DNA of 64,000 nucleotides, taken from the NCBI RefSeq assembly GCF_030159595.1, contig NZ_BSKJ01000001.1, forward strand, positions 62,001-126,000, in the 5' to 3' direction. Numbering within the stretch: position 1 is the first letter of the stretch; every line of letters starts with the position of its first letter. This DNA is from Pseudomonas putida (GTDB lineage Bacteria; Pseudomonadota; Gammaproteobacteria; Pseudomonadales; Pseudomonadaceae). The translations under genes and the position numbers were made by a program. Shown piece by piece: positions 44,572-52,916 of the stretch. The notes beneath the pieces are model-generated. The model was not told the origin of the DNA. It did no database searches and worked only from the letters and a program-made list of their open reading frames with translations.

Positions 44572-47079
44572 ATGCTTTCGAACTTGCGCGCGCGCATCCC
44601 TTTCACGCCTCGCAATGCGCTGGCCCTGGGGCTTCACCTGGGGCTGGGCAGCCTGCCGCTGCTGCTGGCGCCTGTGGCCGCAGCCCAGCAGCAGGTGCAG
44701 CGCTATGACATCCCGGCAGGGCAGTTGGGGGATGTGCTCAGCAGCTTCGCTCGCCAGGCCGGCGTGGCAATTTCGTTCGACGCCAGCCAGGTGGCAGGGC
44801 GGCGCAGCACCGGTTTGCAGGGCAGTTACGGCGTGAATGAAGGGTTTGCCGTGCTGCTGGGCGGGCAGGGGCTGCAGGCGCAAGGGGGTGCCGATGGCTT
44901 TGTGCTGGTCAGCGTGCCGGGCAATGACGGGGCGCTGGAGTTGGGCGCCACCACCATCAATAGTCAGTTGCCGGGTAGCACCACCGAGGGCACGGGTTCG
45001 TACACCACGGGTATCACGAACGCCGCCACCAAGCTCAACCTCAGCCTGCGCGAGACGCCGCAGTCGGTCAGCGTGATGACCCGCCAGCGGATGGAAGACC
45101 AGAACCTGCGCAGCATCGGGCAAGTGCTTGAGCAAACGCCAGGGGTCAACGTGCAGAGCCCTGGCAGTGACCGCCTGTATGTGTTCTCTCGTGGGTTGGC
45201 GATCGACAGCTACCAATACGACGGCATGCCCACCACCACGTTCGCCTTCAGCCAGGCGCTGCCCCAGGCGCTGTCGGACATGGCCATCTACGACCGGGTC
45301 GAAGTGGTGCGGGGCGCCACCGGGTTGTTGACCGGGGCGGGCGACCCGTCCGGCACGGTAAACCTGGTGCGCAAGAAGCCAACGGACCACTTCAAGGGCT
45401 ACATCAGTGGCGGGCTCGGTTCCTGGGACCTGTATCGCACCGAAGTGGATGTGTCCGGCCCGCTGACCGACAACGGCGCGGTGCGCGGCCGTGCCGTGGC
45501 GGCGTACCAGCAGGCCAACAGCTTCACCGACCACCTGCAGCAGCAGAAGACCATCGTATATGGCGTCAGCGAGATGGACCTGACGCCGGATACCCTGTTT
45601 ACCCTGGGCGTGGAGTACCTGGACAGCGACCCGCGTGGCTTCTCTACCACCGGCTTGCCGGTTGTAGCCACCGATGGCTCGGGGCGTGGTTTCCAGTACC
45701 GCATGCCGCGCTCGTACAACGGTGCCAGCCGCGATAGCAGCAACCATCAGGAGTCGGTGAACACCTTCACCTCGCTTGAGCAGCGCTTGGGCGAAGGCTG
45801 GTCGCTCAAGCTCGCCGCCAACTATCTGTACGGCACGCGCGATTACGACTCGGTCATCGTCGGCACCACCACGGGCGTGGTCAACCCGACCACGGGCGAC
45901 GGTTTGCGTTACACCGCCACCAAGGGTGACAACACGCAGAAGCAACGCGGTATCGATGTGATGCTCAGTGGCCCGTTCCAGTTGCTGGGGCGTGAACACG
46001 AGCTGGTGATGGGCTTCAATTACCAAAGCTATGAGAACCGCCGCAACGGCTTTGGCAACCTGCTGGCGAACGGCAGCAGTAACAATGGCGTCAGCGGTGT
46101 GCCGGTGAACATCTGGACCTGGGACAACCAAGGCCCGACACCGTCCTACAACTTCAACCGTGAAGACGATGATATCGACCAGCGCCAAACCGGGGCCTAC
46201 CTGGCGACGCGCCTCAAACCGACGGATGATCTGTCGGTGATCCTGGGTGCGCGGGTCAGCAATTACCAGTACGACGCCTTGTTCCATTACCACGTTGCCA
46301 GCCTGCAGCCCTATGACACCGATGACTCGGTCAAGGCCACGGGGGAGGTGACGCCCTATGCAGGCGTGGTTTACGACCTGAACGATGTGCACTCGGTCTA
46401 CGCCAGCTACACCAGTATCTTCAAGCCGCAGCCCTACCGTAACCAGGCAGGAAAGCTGCTGGAGCCGCGTGAAGGGGACAACTGCGAACTTGGCCTGAAG
46501 AGCGAGTATTTCGGTGGCCGCCTGAACACGGCCTTTGCGCTGTATGAAGTCAAGCTGGACAACGATGCCGTGGCCGACGGGACCGTGGCCGGCAGTGATG
46601 GCCTGATCACCGCGTATCGCGCAGAAAAGACCACCACCCGCGGTATCGACATGGAGGTAAGCGGGGAGCTGGCGCCGGGCTGGAACCTGGCAGCCAGCTA
46701 TACCCATTCCAGGGTGAAGGACAATGACGGCGAGCGGGTCAAGACCACCATCCCGATGGACATGTTCAAGCTGTGGAGCACTTACCAGCTGTCTGGTGAA
46801 CTGGAGCGTCTGACCGTTGGTGGTGGTGTGAACTGGCAGAGCGGCATGCACTTCACGGCCACGCCGTGGCAGGTCGGTAACCCGGTGAAGATCAAGCAGG
46901 GGGACTATGCCACGGTTGGCCTGATGGCTCGCTATCAACTCACGCCGCAGTGGTCGGCGACCGCCACAGTGAACAACTTGTTTGATGAAAAGTACTTCAG
47001 TTCATTCGATGACAACTTCAACAGCGCGTCGTATGGCGAGCCGCGTAATTTCATGGTGAGTTCGAAGTGGGAGTTCTGA
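44572..47079 (+). CDS. TonB-dependent siderophore receptor with signalling domain
   Basis: An 835-residue outer-membrane receptor. Signal peptide to about residue 38; STN signalling domain about 42–115 (RYDIPAGQLGDVLSSFARQAGV, FAVLLGGQGLQAQ); plug about 155–270 (RETPQSVSVMTRQRMEDQ, YDRVEVVRGATGLLTGAGDPSGTVNL); then a 22-strand barrel ending in KWEF. It groups with FpvA/FecA-like transducers of ferric siderophores. With the upstream sigma and FecR it forms a complete cell-surface signalling system. The ligand is not predictable; a hydroxamate or pyoverdine-type siderophore is a guess. A short gap of 77 bases after fecR should hold the sigma-dependent promoter. Confidence 0.94.
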   Translation: MLSNLRARIPFTPRNALALGLHLGLGSLPLLLAPVAAAQQQVQRYDIPAGQLGDVLSSFARQAGVAISFDASQVAGRRSTGLQGSYGVNEGFAVLLGGQGLQAQGGADGFVLVSVPGNDGALELGATTINSQLPGSTTEGTGSYTTGITNAATKLNLSLRETPQSVSVMTRQRMEDQNLRSIGQVLEQTPGVNVQSPGSDRLYVFSRGLAIDSYQYDGMPTTTFAFSQALPQALSDMAIYDRVEVVRGATGLLTGAGDPSGTVNLVRKKPTDHFKGYISGGLGSWDLYRTEVDVSGPLTDNGAVRGRAVAAYQQANSFTDHLQQQKTIVYGVSEMDLTPDTLFTLGVEYLDSDPRGFSTTGLPVVATDGSGRGFQYRMPRSYNGASRDSSNHQESVNTFTSLEQRLGEGWSLKLAANYLYGTRDYDSVIVGTTTGVVNPTTGDGLRYTATKGDNTQKQRGIDVMLSGPFQLLGREHELVMGFNYQSYENRRNGFGNLLANGSSNNGVSGVPVNIWTWDNQGPTPSYNFNREDDDIDQRQTGAYLATRLKPTDDLSVILGARVSNYQYDALFHYHVASLQPYDTDDSVKATGEVTPYAGVVYDLNDVHSVYASYTSIFKPQPYRNQAGKLLEPREGDNCELGLKSEYFGGRLNTAFALYEVKLDNDAVADGTVAGSDGLITAYRAEKTTTRGIDMEVSGELAPGWNLAASYTHSRVKDNDGERVKTTIPMDMFKLWSTYQLSGELERLTVGGGVNWQSGMHFTATPWQVGNPVKIKQGDYATVGLMARYQLTPQWSATATVNNLFDEKYFSSFDDNFNSASYGEPRNFMVSSKWEF

Positions 47080-47102
47080 ATACTTAGCGGACCTCCGCCA
47101 CA

Positions 47103-47194
47103 CCCTGTGGGAGCGGGCGTGCCCGCGAAGAACGCAACGCGGTATATGGCACCGGCTTCGCCGGTGTTCGCGGCTAAAGCCGCTCCTACAGGGA
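47103..47194. repeat. REP inverted pair after the TonB receptor gene
   Basis: Units at 47103–47131 (TGTGGGAGCGGGCGTGCCCG) and 47162–47194 (TTCGCGGCTAAAGCCGCTCC) point away from each other. The two are of different subtypes, unlike most other pairs here. Confidence 0.85.
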
Positions 47195-47258
47195 TAGCGC
47201 CAGTTTTGGACTTTGTAAAAGACAGTTGCTGGCGGGCGAGCCCTTTTTCGCAGGCAAA

Positions 47259-47288
47259 GAAAAAGGGCTTACCTTGCGGTAAGCCCTT
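47259..47288 (-). terminator. Terminator after tRNA-Met
   Basis: On the minus strand GGGCTTACC-GCAA-GGTAAGCCC is followed by TTTTTCT, ten bases beyond the CCA end of the tRNA. Confidence 0.9.
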
Positions 47289-47297
47289 CGTCTTGTT

Positions 47298-47374
47298 TGG
47301 TGGCTACACAGGGACTTGAACCCCGGACCCCAGCATTATGAATGCTATGCTCTAACCAACTGAGCTATGTAGCC
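47298..47374 (-). tRNA. tRNA-Met (CAT anticodon), elongator type
   Basis: A 77-base cloverleaf on the minus strand. The acceptor arm GGCTACA pairs with TGTAGCC, the D arm contains AGCTCAGTTGGTTAGAGC, the anticodon loop is TTCATAA with anticodon CAT, and the T arm is CGGGGTTCAAGTCCCTG. The CCA end is encoded. The first acceptor pair G–C and closeness to the E. coli elongator methionine tRNA sequence argue against the initiator. A CAT anticodon also occurs in tRNA-Ile2, which is less likely here. Confidence 0.93.
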
Positions 47375-47469
47375 GATGGCGCGCATTATTCTCTTGAACG
47401 GCCCCCCTGTCAACACTCATTTCAAAAAAAATTTGCACGCTTTCAAAAACTTAGCGGCCGGGTGCGGTT

Positions 47470-48402
47470 TCAGCGCACCACAAGCCAGTGTCCGAGTACG
47501 CCCTGAAGCTGCAGATGCTGGGCCGCAGCCAGGGATTGCAGGCTTTCCTCGGGCCGGTCGAGGTTGAAGTCACCGCTTATGCGCCGGTGGGCCATTTGTT
47601 CATCCATCATCCACAAACGCTGCCCCTGGTAGCCGGCAAGGCGTTCCAGCACTTGCCCCAACGGCATGTCGGTGGCCTTCAGGCGACCGTTGCGCCAGCT
47701 GTCGGCGTTTTTCAGGTCGGCCTTTTGCACCGGGTCGATACGCGCGTCATCGAAGGTGACACGCTCACCCGCCGAGACCATGCGCTGGTCACCCCCCTGG
47801 GTGACCATGGCCTTGCCACTGAGCACCACGAGTTCATCATGATGTGCATGGCGGGCGATCTGCAGGCGGGTGCCGAACACCTGGATGCGTGCGTTGCCCA
47901 CTTCCACTTCCATGGCCCGCCCGTCGAGCACGACTTCCAGGTACACCTGGCCCTGCACCAGGTGCAGTTGGCGCGTGCGGCCGCGCAGGTCGACGTTCAT
48001 TGCGCTGGCGCTGTCCATGTTCAGCGTGGTGCCATCTGCCAGGCGAGTGCTGCGGCGTTCGCCCACGTCGGTGTGCAGCTCGCTGGCCAGGCGCTGCATC
48101 AGCGGCCAGTACAGATAGGCTGCGGCGCCTAACCCGAGCAAGAACACAAGCGCCAACCCTTTACCCAGGTGGCTGCGGCGCACGGTTACCTGCCGTGGTC
48201 TAGGCCGGGCGGGTGGTGGTTGCAACTGCTGCCAGAAGGATTCCAGCTCGGCATAGGCGTGGGCGTTTTCGGGTGCCTGGCACCAGGCCGCGAATGCCTG
48301 GCGCTGGGCGTCGTCACAGCCGGGTTGGCGCAATAGCGAAAACCACTCCAGCGCTTCCTGCTGTGGGTCGGGCTGCAGTTGCATGGCGGGCATCGGGCTC
48401 AT
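47470..48402 (-). CDS. FecR-family regulator without adjacent sigma factor
   Basis: A 310-residue FecR protein: DUF4880-like N-terminus (QQEALEWFSLLRQPGCDDAQRQAFAAWCQ), membrane helix near residues 80–100 (GKGLALVFLLGLGAAAYLYW) with an RR pair ahead of it (TVRRSHLGK), and the FecR domain (RLADGTTLNMDSASAMNVDL, QVFGTRLQI). Its end (LAAAQHLQLQGVLGHWLVVR) is complete. ATG 48402 is chosen; TTG 48462 would be nearly leaderless behind a TATAAT box. No sigma gene lies beside it, which is unusual; the partner must be elsewhere. A Fur-like site lies upstream. Confidence 0.88.
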   Translation of the reverse strand: MSPMPAMQLQPDPQQEALEWFSLLRQPGCDDAQRQAFAAWCQAPENAHAYAELESFWQQLQPPPARPRPRQVTVRRSHLGKGLALVFLLGLGAAAYLYWPLMQRLASELHTDVGERRSTRLADGTTLNMDSASAMNVDLRGRTRQLHLVQGQVYLEVVLDGRAMEVEVGNARIQVFGTRLQIARHAHHDELVVLSGKAMVTQGGDQRMVSAGERVTFDDARIDPVQKADLKNADSWRNGRLKATDMPLGQVLERLAGYQGQRLWMMDEQMAHRRISGDFNLDRPEESLQSLAAAQHLQLQGVLGHWLVVR

Positions 48403-48472
48403 GGGGTCGGTCTGCTCACGATAGGGGCCGTTTCGCCCAACGATGACAGGGGTATGAGCCAAGGATGCTAAT

Positions 48473-48491
48473 TATATTGAGAACCATTTTC
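48473..48491 (-). promoter_or_regulatory. Fur-like site over the promoter of the lone fecR
   Basis: On the minus strand GAAAATGGTTCTCAATATA matches the 19-base Fur consensus at 13 positions. It overlaps a perfect TATAAT box (48471–48476 in reverse). The region is divergent to the MFS gene at 48586, which Fur might also affect. Confidence 0.6.
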
Positions 48492-48585
48492 AAGTACGTT
48501 GCGACGGAGGGATAAAAAAGGTAGCTATGTATCTATTTGTTTCCCGATAATCGGATCCCAAACCTGAGGACGGAGATTTAGGCAA

Positions 48586-49800
48586 ATGGCCACCAGTAGC
48601 GCCTCCACGGCGTCCACCCACGCAGCGGCAAGCCAAGCCACGCCGCTGGTGATGCGCATCATCGGTTTCTGCGCCCTGGCGCACCTGATCAACGACCTGA
48701 TCCAGTCGGTGCTGCCAGCGATCTACCCGATGCTCAAGGCCAACTACGACCTGAGCTTCGCCCAGATCGGCCTGATCACACTGACGTTCCAGATCACCGC
48801 TTCGCTGTTGCAACCCTGGGTCGGCTTTTTCACCGACCGCCGCCCAACGCCCAATCTGCTGCCGCTGGGCACCCTGTGCACGCTGGTCGGGATCGTGATG
48901 CTGGCGTTCGTCGGTAGCTTCCCGATGATTCTGCTGGCCTCGGCGCTGGTAGGCATCGGCTCATCGACGTTCCACCCGGAAACCTCGCGTATTGCGCGCC
49001 TGGCCTCGGGTGGTCGCTTCGGGCTGGCCCAGTCAACGTTCCAGGTGGGCGGCAATACCGGCTCGGCCCTGGGCCCGCTGCTGGCGGCGGCCATCGTCAT
49101 TCCGTTCGGCCAGACCCATGTGGCCTGGTTCGGCCTGGCCGCGCTGTTCTTCCTCGGTGTAACCCTGATGTTGCGCGGCTGGTACAAGGAGCACCTCAAC
49201 CAGGCCAAGGCGCGCAAGGTGGTGCAAGCCACCCACGGCATCTCACGCAACCGGGTGATCGCGGCGCTGATCGTGCTGGGCCTGCTGGTGTTCTCCAAGT
49301 ACTTCTACATGGCCAGCTTCACCAGCTACTTCACCTTCTACCTGATCGAGAAGTTCGATGTGTCGGTGGCCAGCTCGCAGTTGCACCTGTTCCTGTTCTT
49401 GGGGGCGGTGGCGGCAGGTACCTTCTTTGGCGGGCCGATCGGTGACCGCATCGGGCGCAAGGCGGTGATCTGGTTCTCGATCCTGGGCGTGACGCCGTTC
49501 ACCTTGGCGCTGCCGTATGCCGACCTGTTCTGGACCACGGTGTTGAGTGTGGTGATCGGCTTTATCCTGGCTTCGGCGTTTTCCGCGATCGTGGTGTATG
49601 CGCAGGAGCTGGTACCGGGCAGCGTGGGCATGATCGCCGGGATCTTCTTCGGGCTGATGTTCGGCTTTGGCGGCATTGGCGCGGCGCTGTTGGGGTATGT
49701 GGCGGACCTGCGCGGTATCGAGTATGTGTATGGGCTGTGCTCGTTCCTGCCGCTGTTCGGGCTGTTGGCGGTGTTCTTGCCATCTACGCGTAAACGCTGA
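48586..49800 (+). CDS. fsr: MFS transporter, fosmidomycin resistance (Fsr) type
   Basis: A 404-residue, 12-helix major facilitator. The sequence ALAHLINDLIQSVLPAIYPML near the start, and GIGSSTFHPETSRIARLASGGRFGLAQSTFQVGGN, are characteristic of the Fsr family of drug exporters. The helix 8–9 region FFGGPIGDRIGRKAVIW carries the MFS loop motif. The start ATG follows a GGACGGAG site. It is divergent from the lone fecR gene across a Fur-like site. Natural substrate unknown. Confidence 0.88.
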   Translation: MATSSASTASTHAAASQATPLVMRIIGFCALAHLINDLIQSVLPAIYPMLKANYDLSFAQIGLITLTFQITASLLQPWVGFFTDRRPTPNLLPLGTLCTLVGIVMLAFVGSFPMILLASALVGIGSSTFHPETSRIARLASGGRFGLAQSTFQVGGNTGSALGPLLAAAIVIPFGQTHVAWFGLAALFFLGVTLMLRGWYKEHLNQAKARKVVQATHGISRNRVIAALIVLGLLVFSKYFYMASFTSYFTFYLIEKFDVSVASSQLHLFLFLGAVAAGTFFGGPIGDRIGRKAVIWFSILGVTPFTLALPYADLFWTTVLSVVIGFILASAFSAIVVYAQELVPGSVGMIAGIFFGLMFGFGGIGAALLGYVADLRGIEYVYGLCSFLPLFGLLAVFLPSTRKR

Positions 49801-49900
49801 TATCACTGGGGCTGCGCTGCAGCCCCGACGATTGACGACCTGACACCCTTAGCCTAGAGTGCCGCCTCTTTTTCCAACCACCTGCGTAGTAGTCAAAGCA

Positions 49901-50038
49901 ATGCGCCGTACCCAGTCCCTGCCATACGCCCGCCAGCCTGCCCTCCAGGCCTTGCGTCGTGCGTGGCCGAGCGACACGGTGCTCAAGCGCCGCCGCAGCG
50001 TGCTGTTTGCCTTCACCTTCTCGCCACACCTCGCCTGA
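49901..50038 (+). CDS. Possible 45-residue Arg-rich leader peptide or small protein
   Basis: A short ATG-to-TGA frame of 46 codons in the 321-base gap between two MFS genes. It encodes MRRTQSLPYARQPALQAL, then a basic RRAWPSDTVLKRRRS stretch and a hydrophobic end LFAFTFSPHLA. No strong ribosome site. It ends 83 bases before the next gene, so it could be a regulatory leader; it may also be chance in GC-rich DNA. The rest of this gap holds only a hairpin GGGGCTGC..GCAGCCCC at 49811–49829. Confidence 0.3.
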   Translation: MRRTQSLPYARQPALQALRRAWPSDTVLKRRRSVLFAFTFSPHLA

Positions 50039-50121
50039 ACTGATCTGCGCTTTTGCGTCGCTCGCCATCCCGGCGTGCGCGCCTGTGTCTGCACGTCTTT
50101 TCGGTTTGCAAGGAGTGGTAC

Positions 50122-51279
50122 ATGAACATGCGTTTGCTGGCGGGCCTGTTGTTCGCTGTTTCGGTTGTGGGTTTCAGTTTGGGGGCCAGCCTGCCGCTGG
50201 TGTCGTTGCGCCTGCATGAGGCCGGGGCCGGCACCCTGGAAATCGGCATCATTTCGGCCATCCCGGCCGCCGGCATGATGCTCTCGGCGTTTCTGGTCGA
50301 TGCCTGCTGTCGCCACCTCACCCGACGCACCATCTACCTGCTGTGCTTCAGCCTGTGCACGGTCAGCATTGCCTTGCTCGAGTCGGCGTTCGGCTCGCTG
50401 TGGCTGCTGGCGTTGCTGCGTTTGGGCCTTGGCCTTGGCATGGGGATCGCCATCATCCTCGGCGAGTCGTGGGTCAACGAGCTGTGCCCGGAGCACAACC
50501 GCGGCAAGATCATGGCCCTGTATGCCACCAGCTTCACCGGCTTCCAGGTGCTCGGCCCAGCCATGTTGGCGGTGCTGGGCGCCGACAGCCCGTGGATCAC
50601 CGGGGTGGTCACCGCCTGCTATGGCCTGGCGCTGCTGTGCATCGTGCTGACCGTACCCAACGACCATGTCGAACATGAAGAGGGCGAAAAAAGCTTCGGC
50701 CTGGCCGGGTTCTTCCGTGTGGCACCGGCGTTGTGCGTGGCGGTGCTGTTCTTCTCGTTCTTCGATGCCGTGGTGCTGTCGCTGTTGCCGGTGTATGCCA
50801 CCAGTCATGGCTTTGCCGTCGGCGTGGCGGCGCTGATGGTGACCGTGGTGTTTGCCGGCGACATGCTGTTCCAGCTGCCGCTGGGCTGGCTGGCCGACCG
50901 GGTGGAGCGCACGGGGCTGCACCTGGTGTGCGGGCTGGTGGCGATGGCGATTGGCATCGGCATGCCGTGGTTGCTGAACATGACCTGGCTGCTGTGGCCG
51001 CTGCTGGTGGTACTGGGGGCGGTGGCAGGGGGTATCTACACCTTGGCGCTGGTGCTGATCGGGCAGCGCTTCAAAGGTCAGGACCTGGTCACCGCCAACG
51101 CCAGTGTGGGACTGCTGTGGGGGGTGGGTAGCCTGATCGGGCCGCTGCTTAGCGGTGCGGCGATGGATGTTGCACCACATGGCTTGCCCATGGCGCTGGC
51201 ATTGATGGCCGGGCTGTTCGTGTGTTTTGCCCGGCAGTCGTACCGGCGTGCGGGGCGCATGCGCGCCGTGGCGGAGTGA
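50122..51279 (+). CDS. MFS transporter (YcaD-like)
   Basis: A 385-residue, 12-helix major facilitator. GFSLGASLPLVSLRLHEAG in helix 1 and LGLGLGMGIAIILGESWVNE in helix 4–5 match the YcaD/UPF0226 group of putative exporters. The MFS loop motif appears as GWLADRVERTGLHLV between helices 8 and 9. ATG 50122 has an AAGGAG site. It converges with the second fecR gene, the stops only seven bases apart. Substrate unknown. Confidence 0.88.
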   Translation: MNMRLLAGLLFAVSVVGFSLGASLPLVSLRLHEAGAGTLEIGIISAIPAAGMMLSAFLVDACCRHLTRRTIYLLCFSLCTVSIALLESAFGSLWLLALLRLGLGLGMGIAIILGESWVNELCPEHNRGKIMALYATSFTGFQVLGPAMLAVLGADSPWITGVVTACYGLALLCIVLTVPNDHVEHEEGEKSFGLAGFFRVAPALCVAVLFFSFFDAVVLSLLPVYATSHGFAVGVAALMVTVVFAGDMLFQLPLGWLADRVERTGLHLVCGLVAMAIGIGMPWLLNMTWLLWPLLVVLGAVAGGIYTLALVLIGQRFKGQDLVTANASVGLLWGVGSLIGPLLSGAAMDVAPHGLPMALALMAGLFVCFARQSYRRAGRMRAVAE

Positions 51280-51286
51280 TGATGTT

Positions 51287-52243
51287 TCAGGCTGCGCCGA
51301 TGTTGACCCAATAGCGCGTCCTGTAATCGACGCGCACGGGCAGGCTGCGGGTGAGCAATTGCAGGATCTGCCCAGTGTCGGCCAACTGGAAGGTGCCCGA
51401 CACTTTCAAGTTCGCCACCTCAGGAGCACAGCGCAACAGGCCCGGGCGGTAGCGGGCGAGTTCAGCGACAAACTCGGCCAGTGGCATCTGCTGCACGCTG
51501 AGCACGCCGTCGGTCCAGCCCCAGGGGTCACTGTGCAGCGTCACCGGCTGGACACTGCCATTGGCCCCGACCTGCAAGGTTTCACCTTGCTCTATTAGCC
51601 GCGCCGAGGCGGAGTCGGGGAACAGCGTCACTTCACCACGACGCACCGCCAGCAATAGGCCCTGGTTGTTTTCGCGCAGCAGCAGCTGGCCGTTGAGGGT
51701 GGTCAGCGGGCCGACGCGGGTGTCGATGTGGAAAGGGCGGGTATCGTTGGGGTTGCTGTCCAGACTGACCTCGCCATGTACCAGTTCCAGTTGGCGTTGC
51801 TCGGCGGTGTAGTGCAGGTCTATGGCACTGGCAGTGTTGAGCTGAATACGGCTGCCGTCACGGCTTTGCCATTGGCGCCGTTCACCCGTGGAGGTGCGGC
51901 TGTCGGCCAAAAGCTGCGGCAGGCCCAGCGGTTCGCGCGAGGCCCAGCCCAGGCTGCCGCCTACGGCCAGCAATCCCAGTAGCTTGAGGTGTTCACGGCG
52001 GCGGCTGCGTTGGCGCTGGCTGCCGTCCAGGGTACGGCGGCTCAGGTCCTTGGGCAGCCCGGCCAGTTCGTCGCCGAGGTGGCTGACCCGTTGCCAGGCC
52101 AGCGGGTTGTGCGGGTGGCTGGCCAGCCAGTGCTGGAACTGCTGCTCGGTACGCGGGCTGGGGCGGTCGAAGCGCAGCTTCACCAGCCAATCGATGGCCT
52201 GGTCGACTTGCGCCTGCGCTGGCGCGCTGTCATGCATCGGCAT
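51287..52243 (-). CDS. FecR-family regulator with Tat-like motif
   Basis: A 318-residue FecR protein. The sigma-binding N-terminus is QAQVDQAIDWLVKLRFDRPSPRTEQQFQHWL; a twin-arginine-like motif RRREHLKLLGLLAVGGSLG (about residues 80–98) leads into the single membrane helix; then the FecR domain (QSRDGSRIQLNTASAIDLHY, TTLNGQLLLRE) and C-terminal receptor-facing region. FecR-type proteins have been reported to use the Tat pathway, which fits. Its start overlaps the sigma gene by 14 bases. No TonB receptor gene is adjacent. Confidence 0.92.
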   Translation of the reverse strand: MPMHDSAPAQAQVDQAIDWLVKLRFDRPSPRTEQQFQHWLASHPHNPLAWQRVSHLGDELAGLPKDLSRRTLDGSQRQRSRRREHLKLLGLLAVGGSLGWASREPLGLPQLLADSRTSTGERRQWQSRDGSRIQLNTASAIDLHYTAEQRQLELVHGEVSLDSNPNDTRPFHIDTRVGPLTTLNGQLLLRENNQGLLLAVRRGEVTLFPDSASARLIEQGETLQVGANGSVQPVTLHSDPWGWTDGVLSVQQMPLAEFVAELARYRPGLLRCAPEVANLKVSGTFQLADTGQILQLLTRSLPVRVDYRTRYWVNIGAA

Positions 52244-52745
52244 AACGTAACCGGTAGCAGGCGCTCAAGGCTTTGGCCAGGTCGCGCTCGACGGTGGCCC
52301 GGGACACCGCCAGCTGCTGGGCAATCTGCACGATGCTCAAGCCGTCCAGTTGAGCCAGCAGAAACGCTTGGCGCACACGCGGTTTCAGCTGGTGCAGGGC
52401 ACGGTCGAGGCGATCCAGCGCATCGAGAATGACCAGCCGGTGTTCTTCGCTGGGTACCTCGGCTTCGGGCAGGTGGGCCAGGCTTTGCTGGTAGGCCTGT
52501 TCCAGTGCGCGACGGCGGAACTGGTCGATCATCAGGCCACGCGCGATGCTGCTGAGGTAGGCGCGTGGCTCTTTCAGCGGCGAAACCTGACGGGCCCGCA
52601 ACAGCCGCACGAAGGTATCCTGAGCCAGGTCGGCGGCATGCTCGCCGCAACCGACCCGGCTACGCAACCAGCCGCGCAGCCAGGCATGGTGGGACTGGTA
52701 CAGCAGAGCGACCTCGGCCGGTTTGAGCGTGTCGTTGATCTGCAT
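52230..52745 (-). CDS. ECF sigma factor, FecI-like
   Basis: A 171-residue ECF sigma factor. Region 2: LYQSHHAWLRGWLRSRVGC and AADLAQDTFVRLLRAR; region 4: LKPRVRQAFLLAQLDGLSIVQIAQQLAVSRATVERDLAKAL. It pairs with the overlapping FecR gene. The receptor it serves is not in the window. A promoter with a Fur-like palindrome lies upstream (52783–52824). Confidence 0.93.
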   Translation of the reverse strand: MQINDTLKPAEVALLYQSHHAWLRGWLRSRVGCGEHAADLAQDTFVRLLRARQVSPLKEPRAYLSSIARGLMIDQFRRRALEQAYQQSLAHLPEAEVPSEEHRLVILDALDRLDRALHQLKPRVRQAFLLAQLDGLSIVQIAQQLAVSRATVERDLAKALSACYRLRYADA

Positions 52746-52782
52746 CGTAGCGAAGGCCCGGTCCCTTGATGTGTGCGATTGT

Positions 52783-52798
52783 GAATTGTTCTCAATTC
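52783..52798 (-). promoter_or_regulatory. Fur-like palindrome over the second ECF sigma promoter
   Basis: GAATTG-TTCT-CAATTC is a perfect inverted repeat; as a Fur site it scores about 10 of 19 against the consensus. It overlaps the TAGAAT -10 box described next, the same architecture as at the other sigma gene. Confidence 0.5.
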
Positions 52799-52824
52799 TA
52801 TGCGGGGATGAAGGCGTGGAGCAA
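52795..52824 (-). promoter_or_regulatory. Predicted sigma-70 promoter of the second ECF sigma gene
   Basis: On the minus strand TTGCTC (52819–52824) and TAGAAT (52795–52800) are 18 bases apart. Both boxes resemble those of the first ECF sigma gene. Confidence 0.55.
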
Positions 52825-52916
52825 TGGTATGCCAGGAATTAGCCGAGCAAGAACCGGCGTTTGCCCGATGAACGGCTGCGCTAAGCTGGACCTGCAATCG
52901 ACTTGATGGAGGTGCC

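Noticed and set aside
44467..46938. An 823-codon open frame opposite the TonB receptor gene
   Set aside because: It is exactly antisense to a receptor with full family motifs, has low-complexity His/Gln/Arg-rich composition and no recognisable domain. Long antisense frames are expected in GC-rich DNA.
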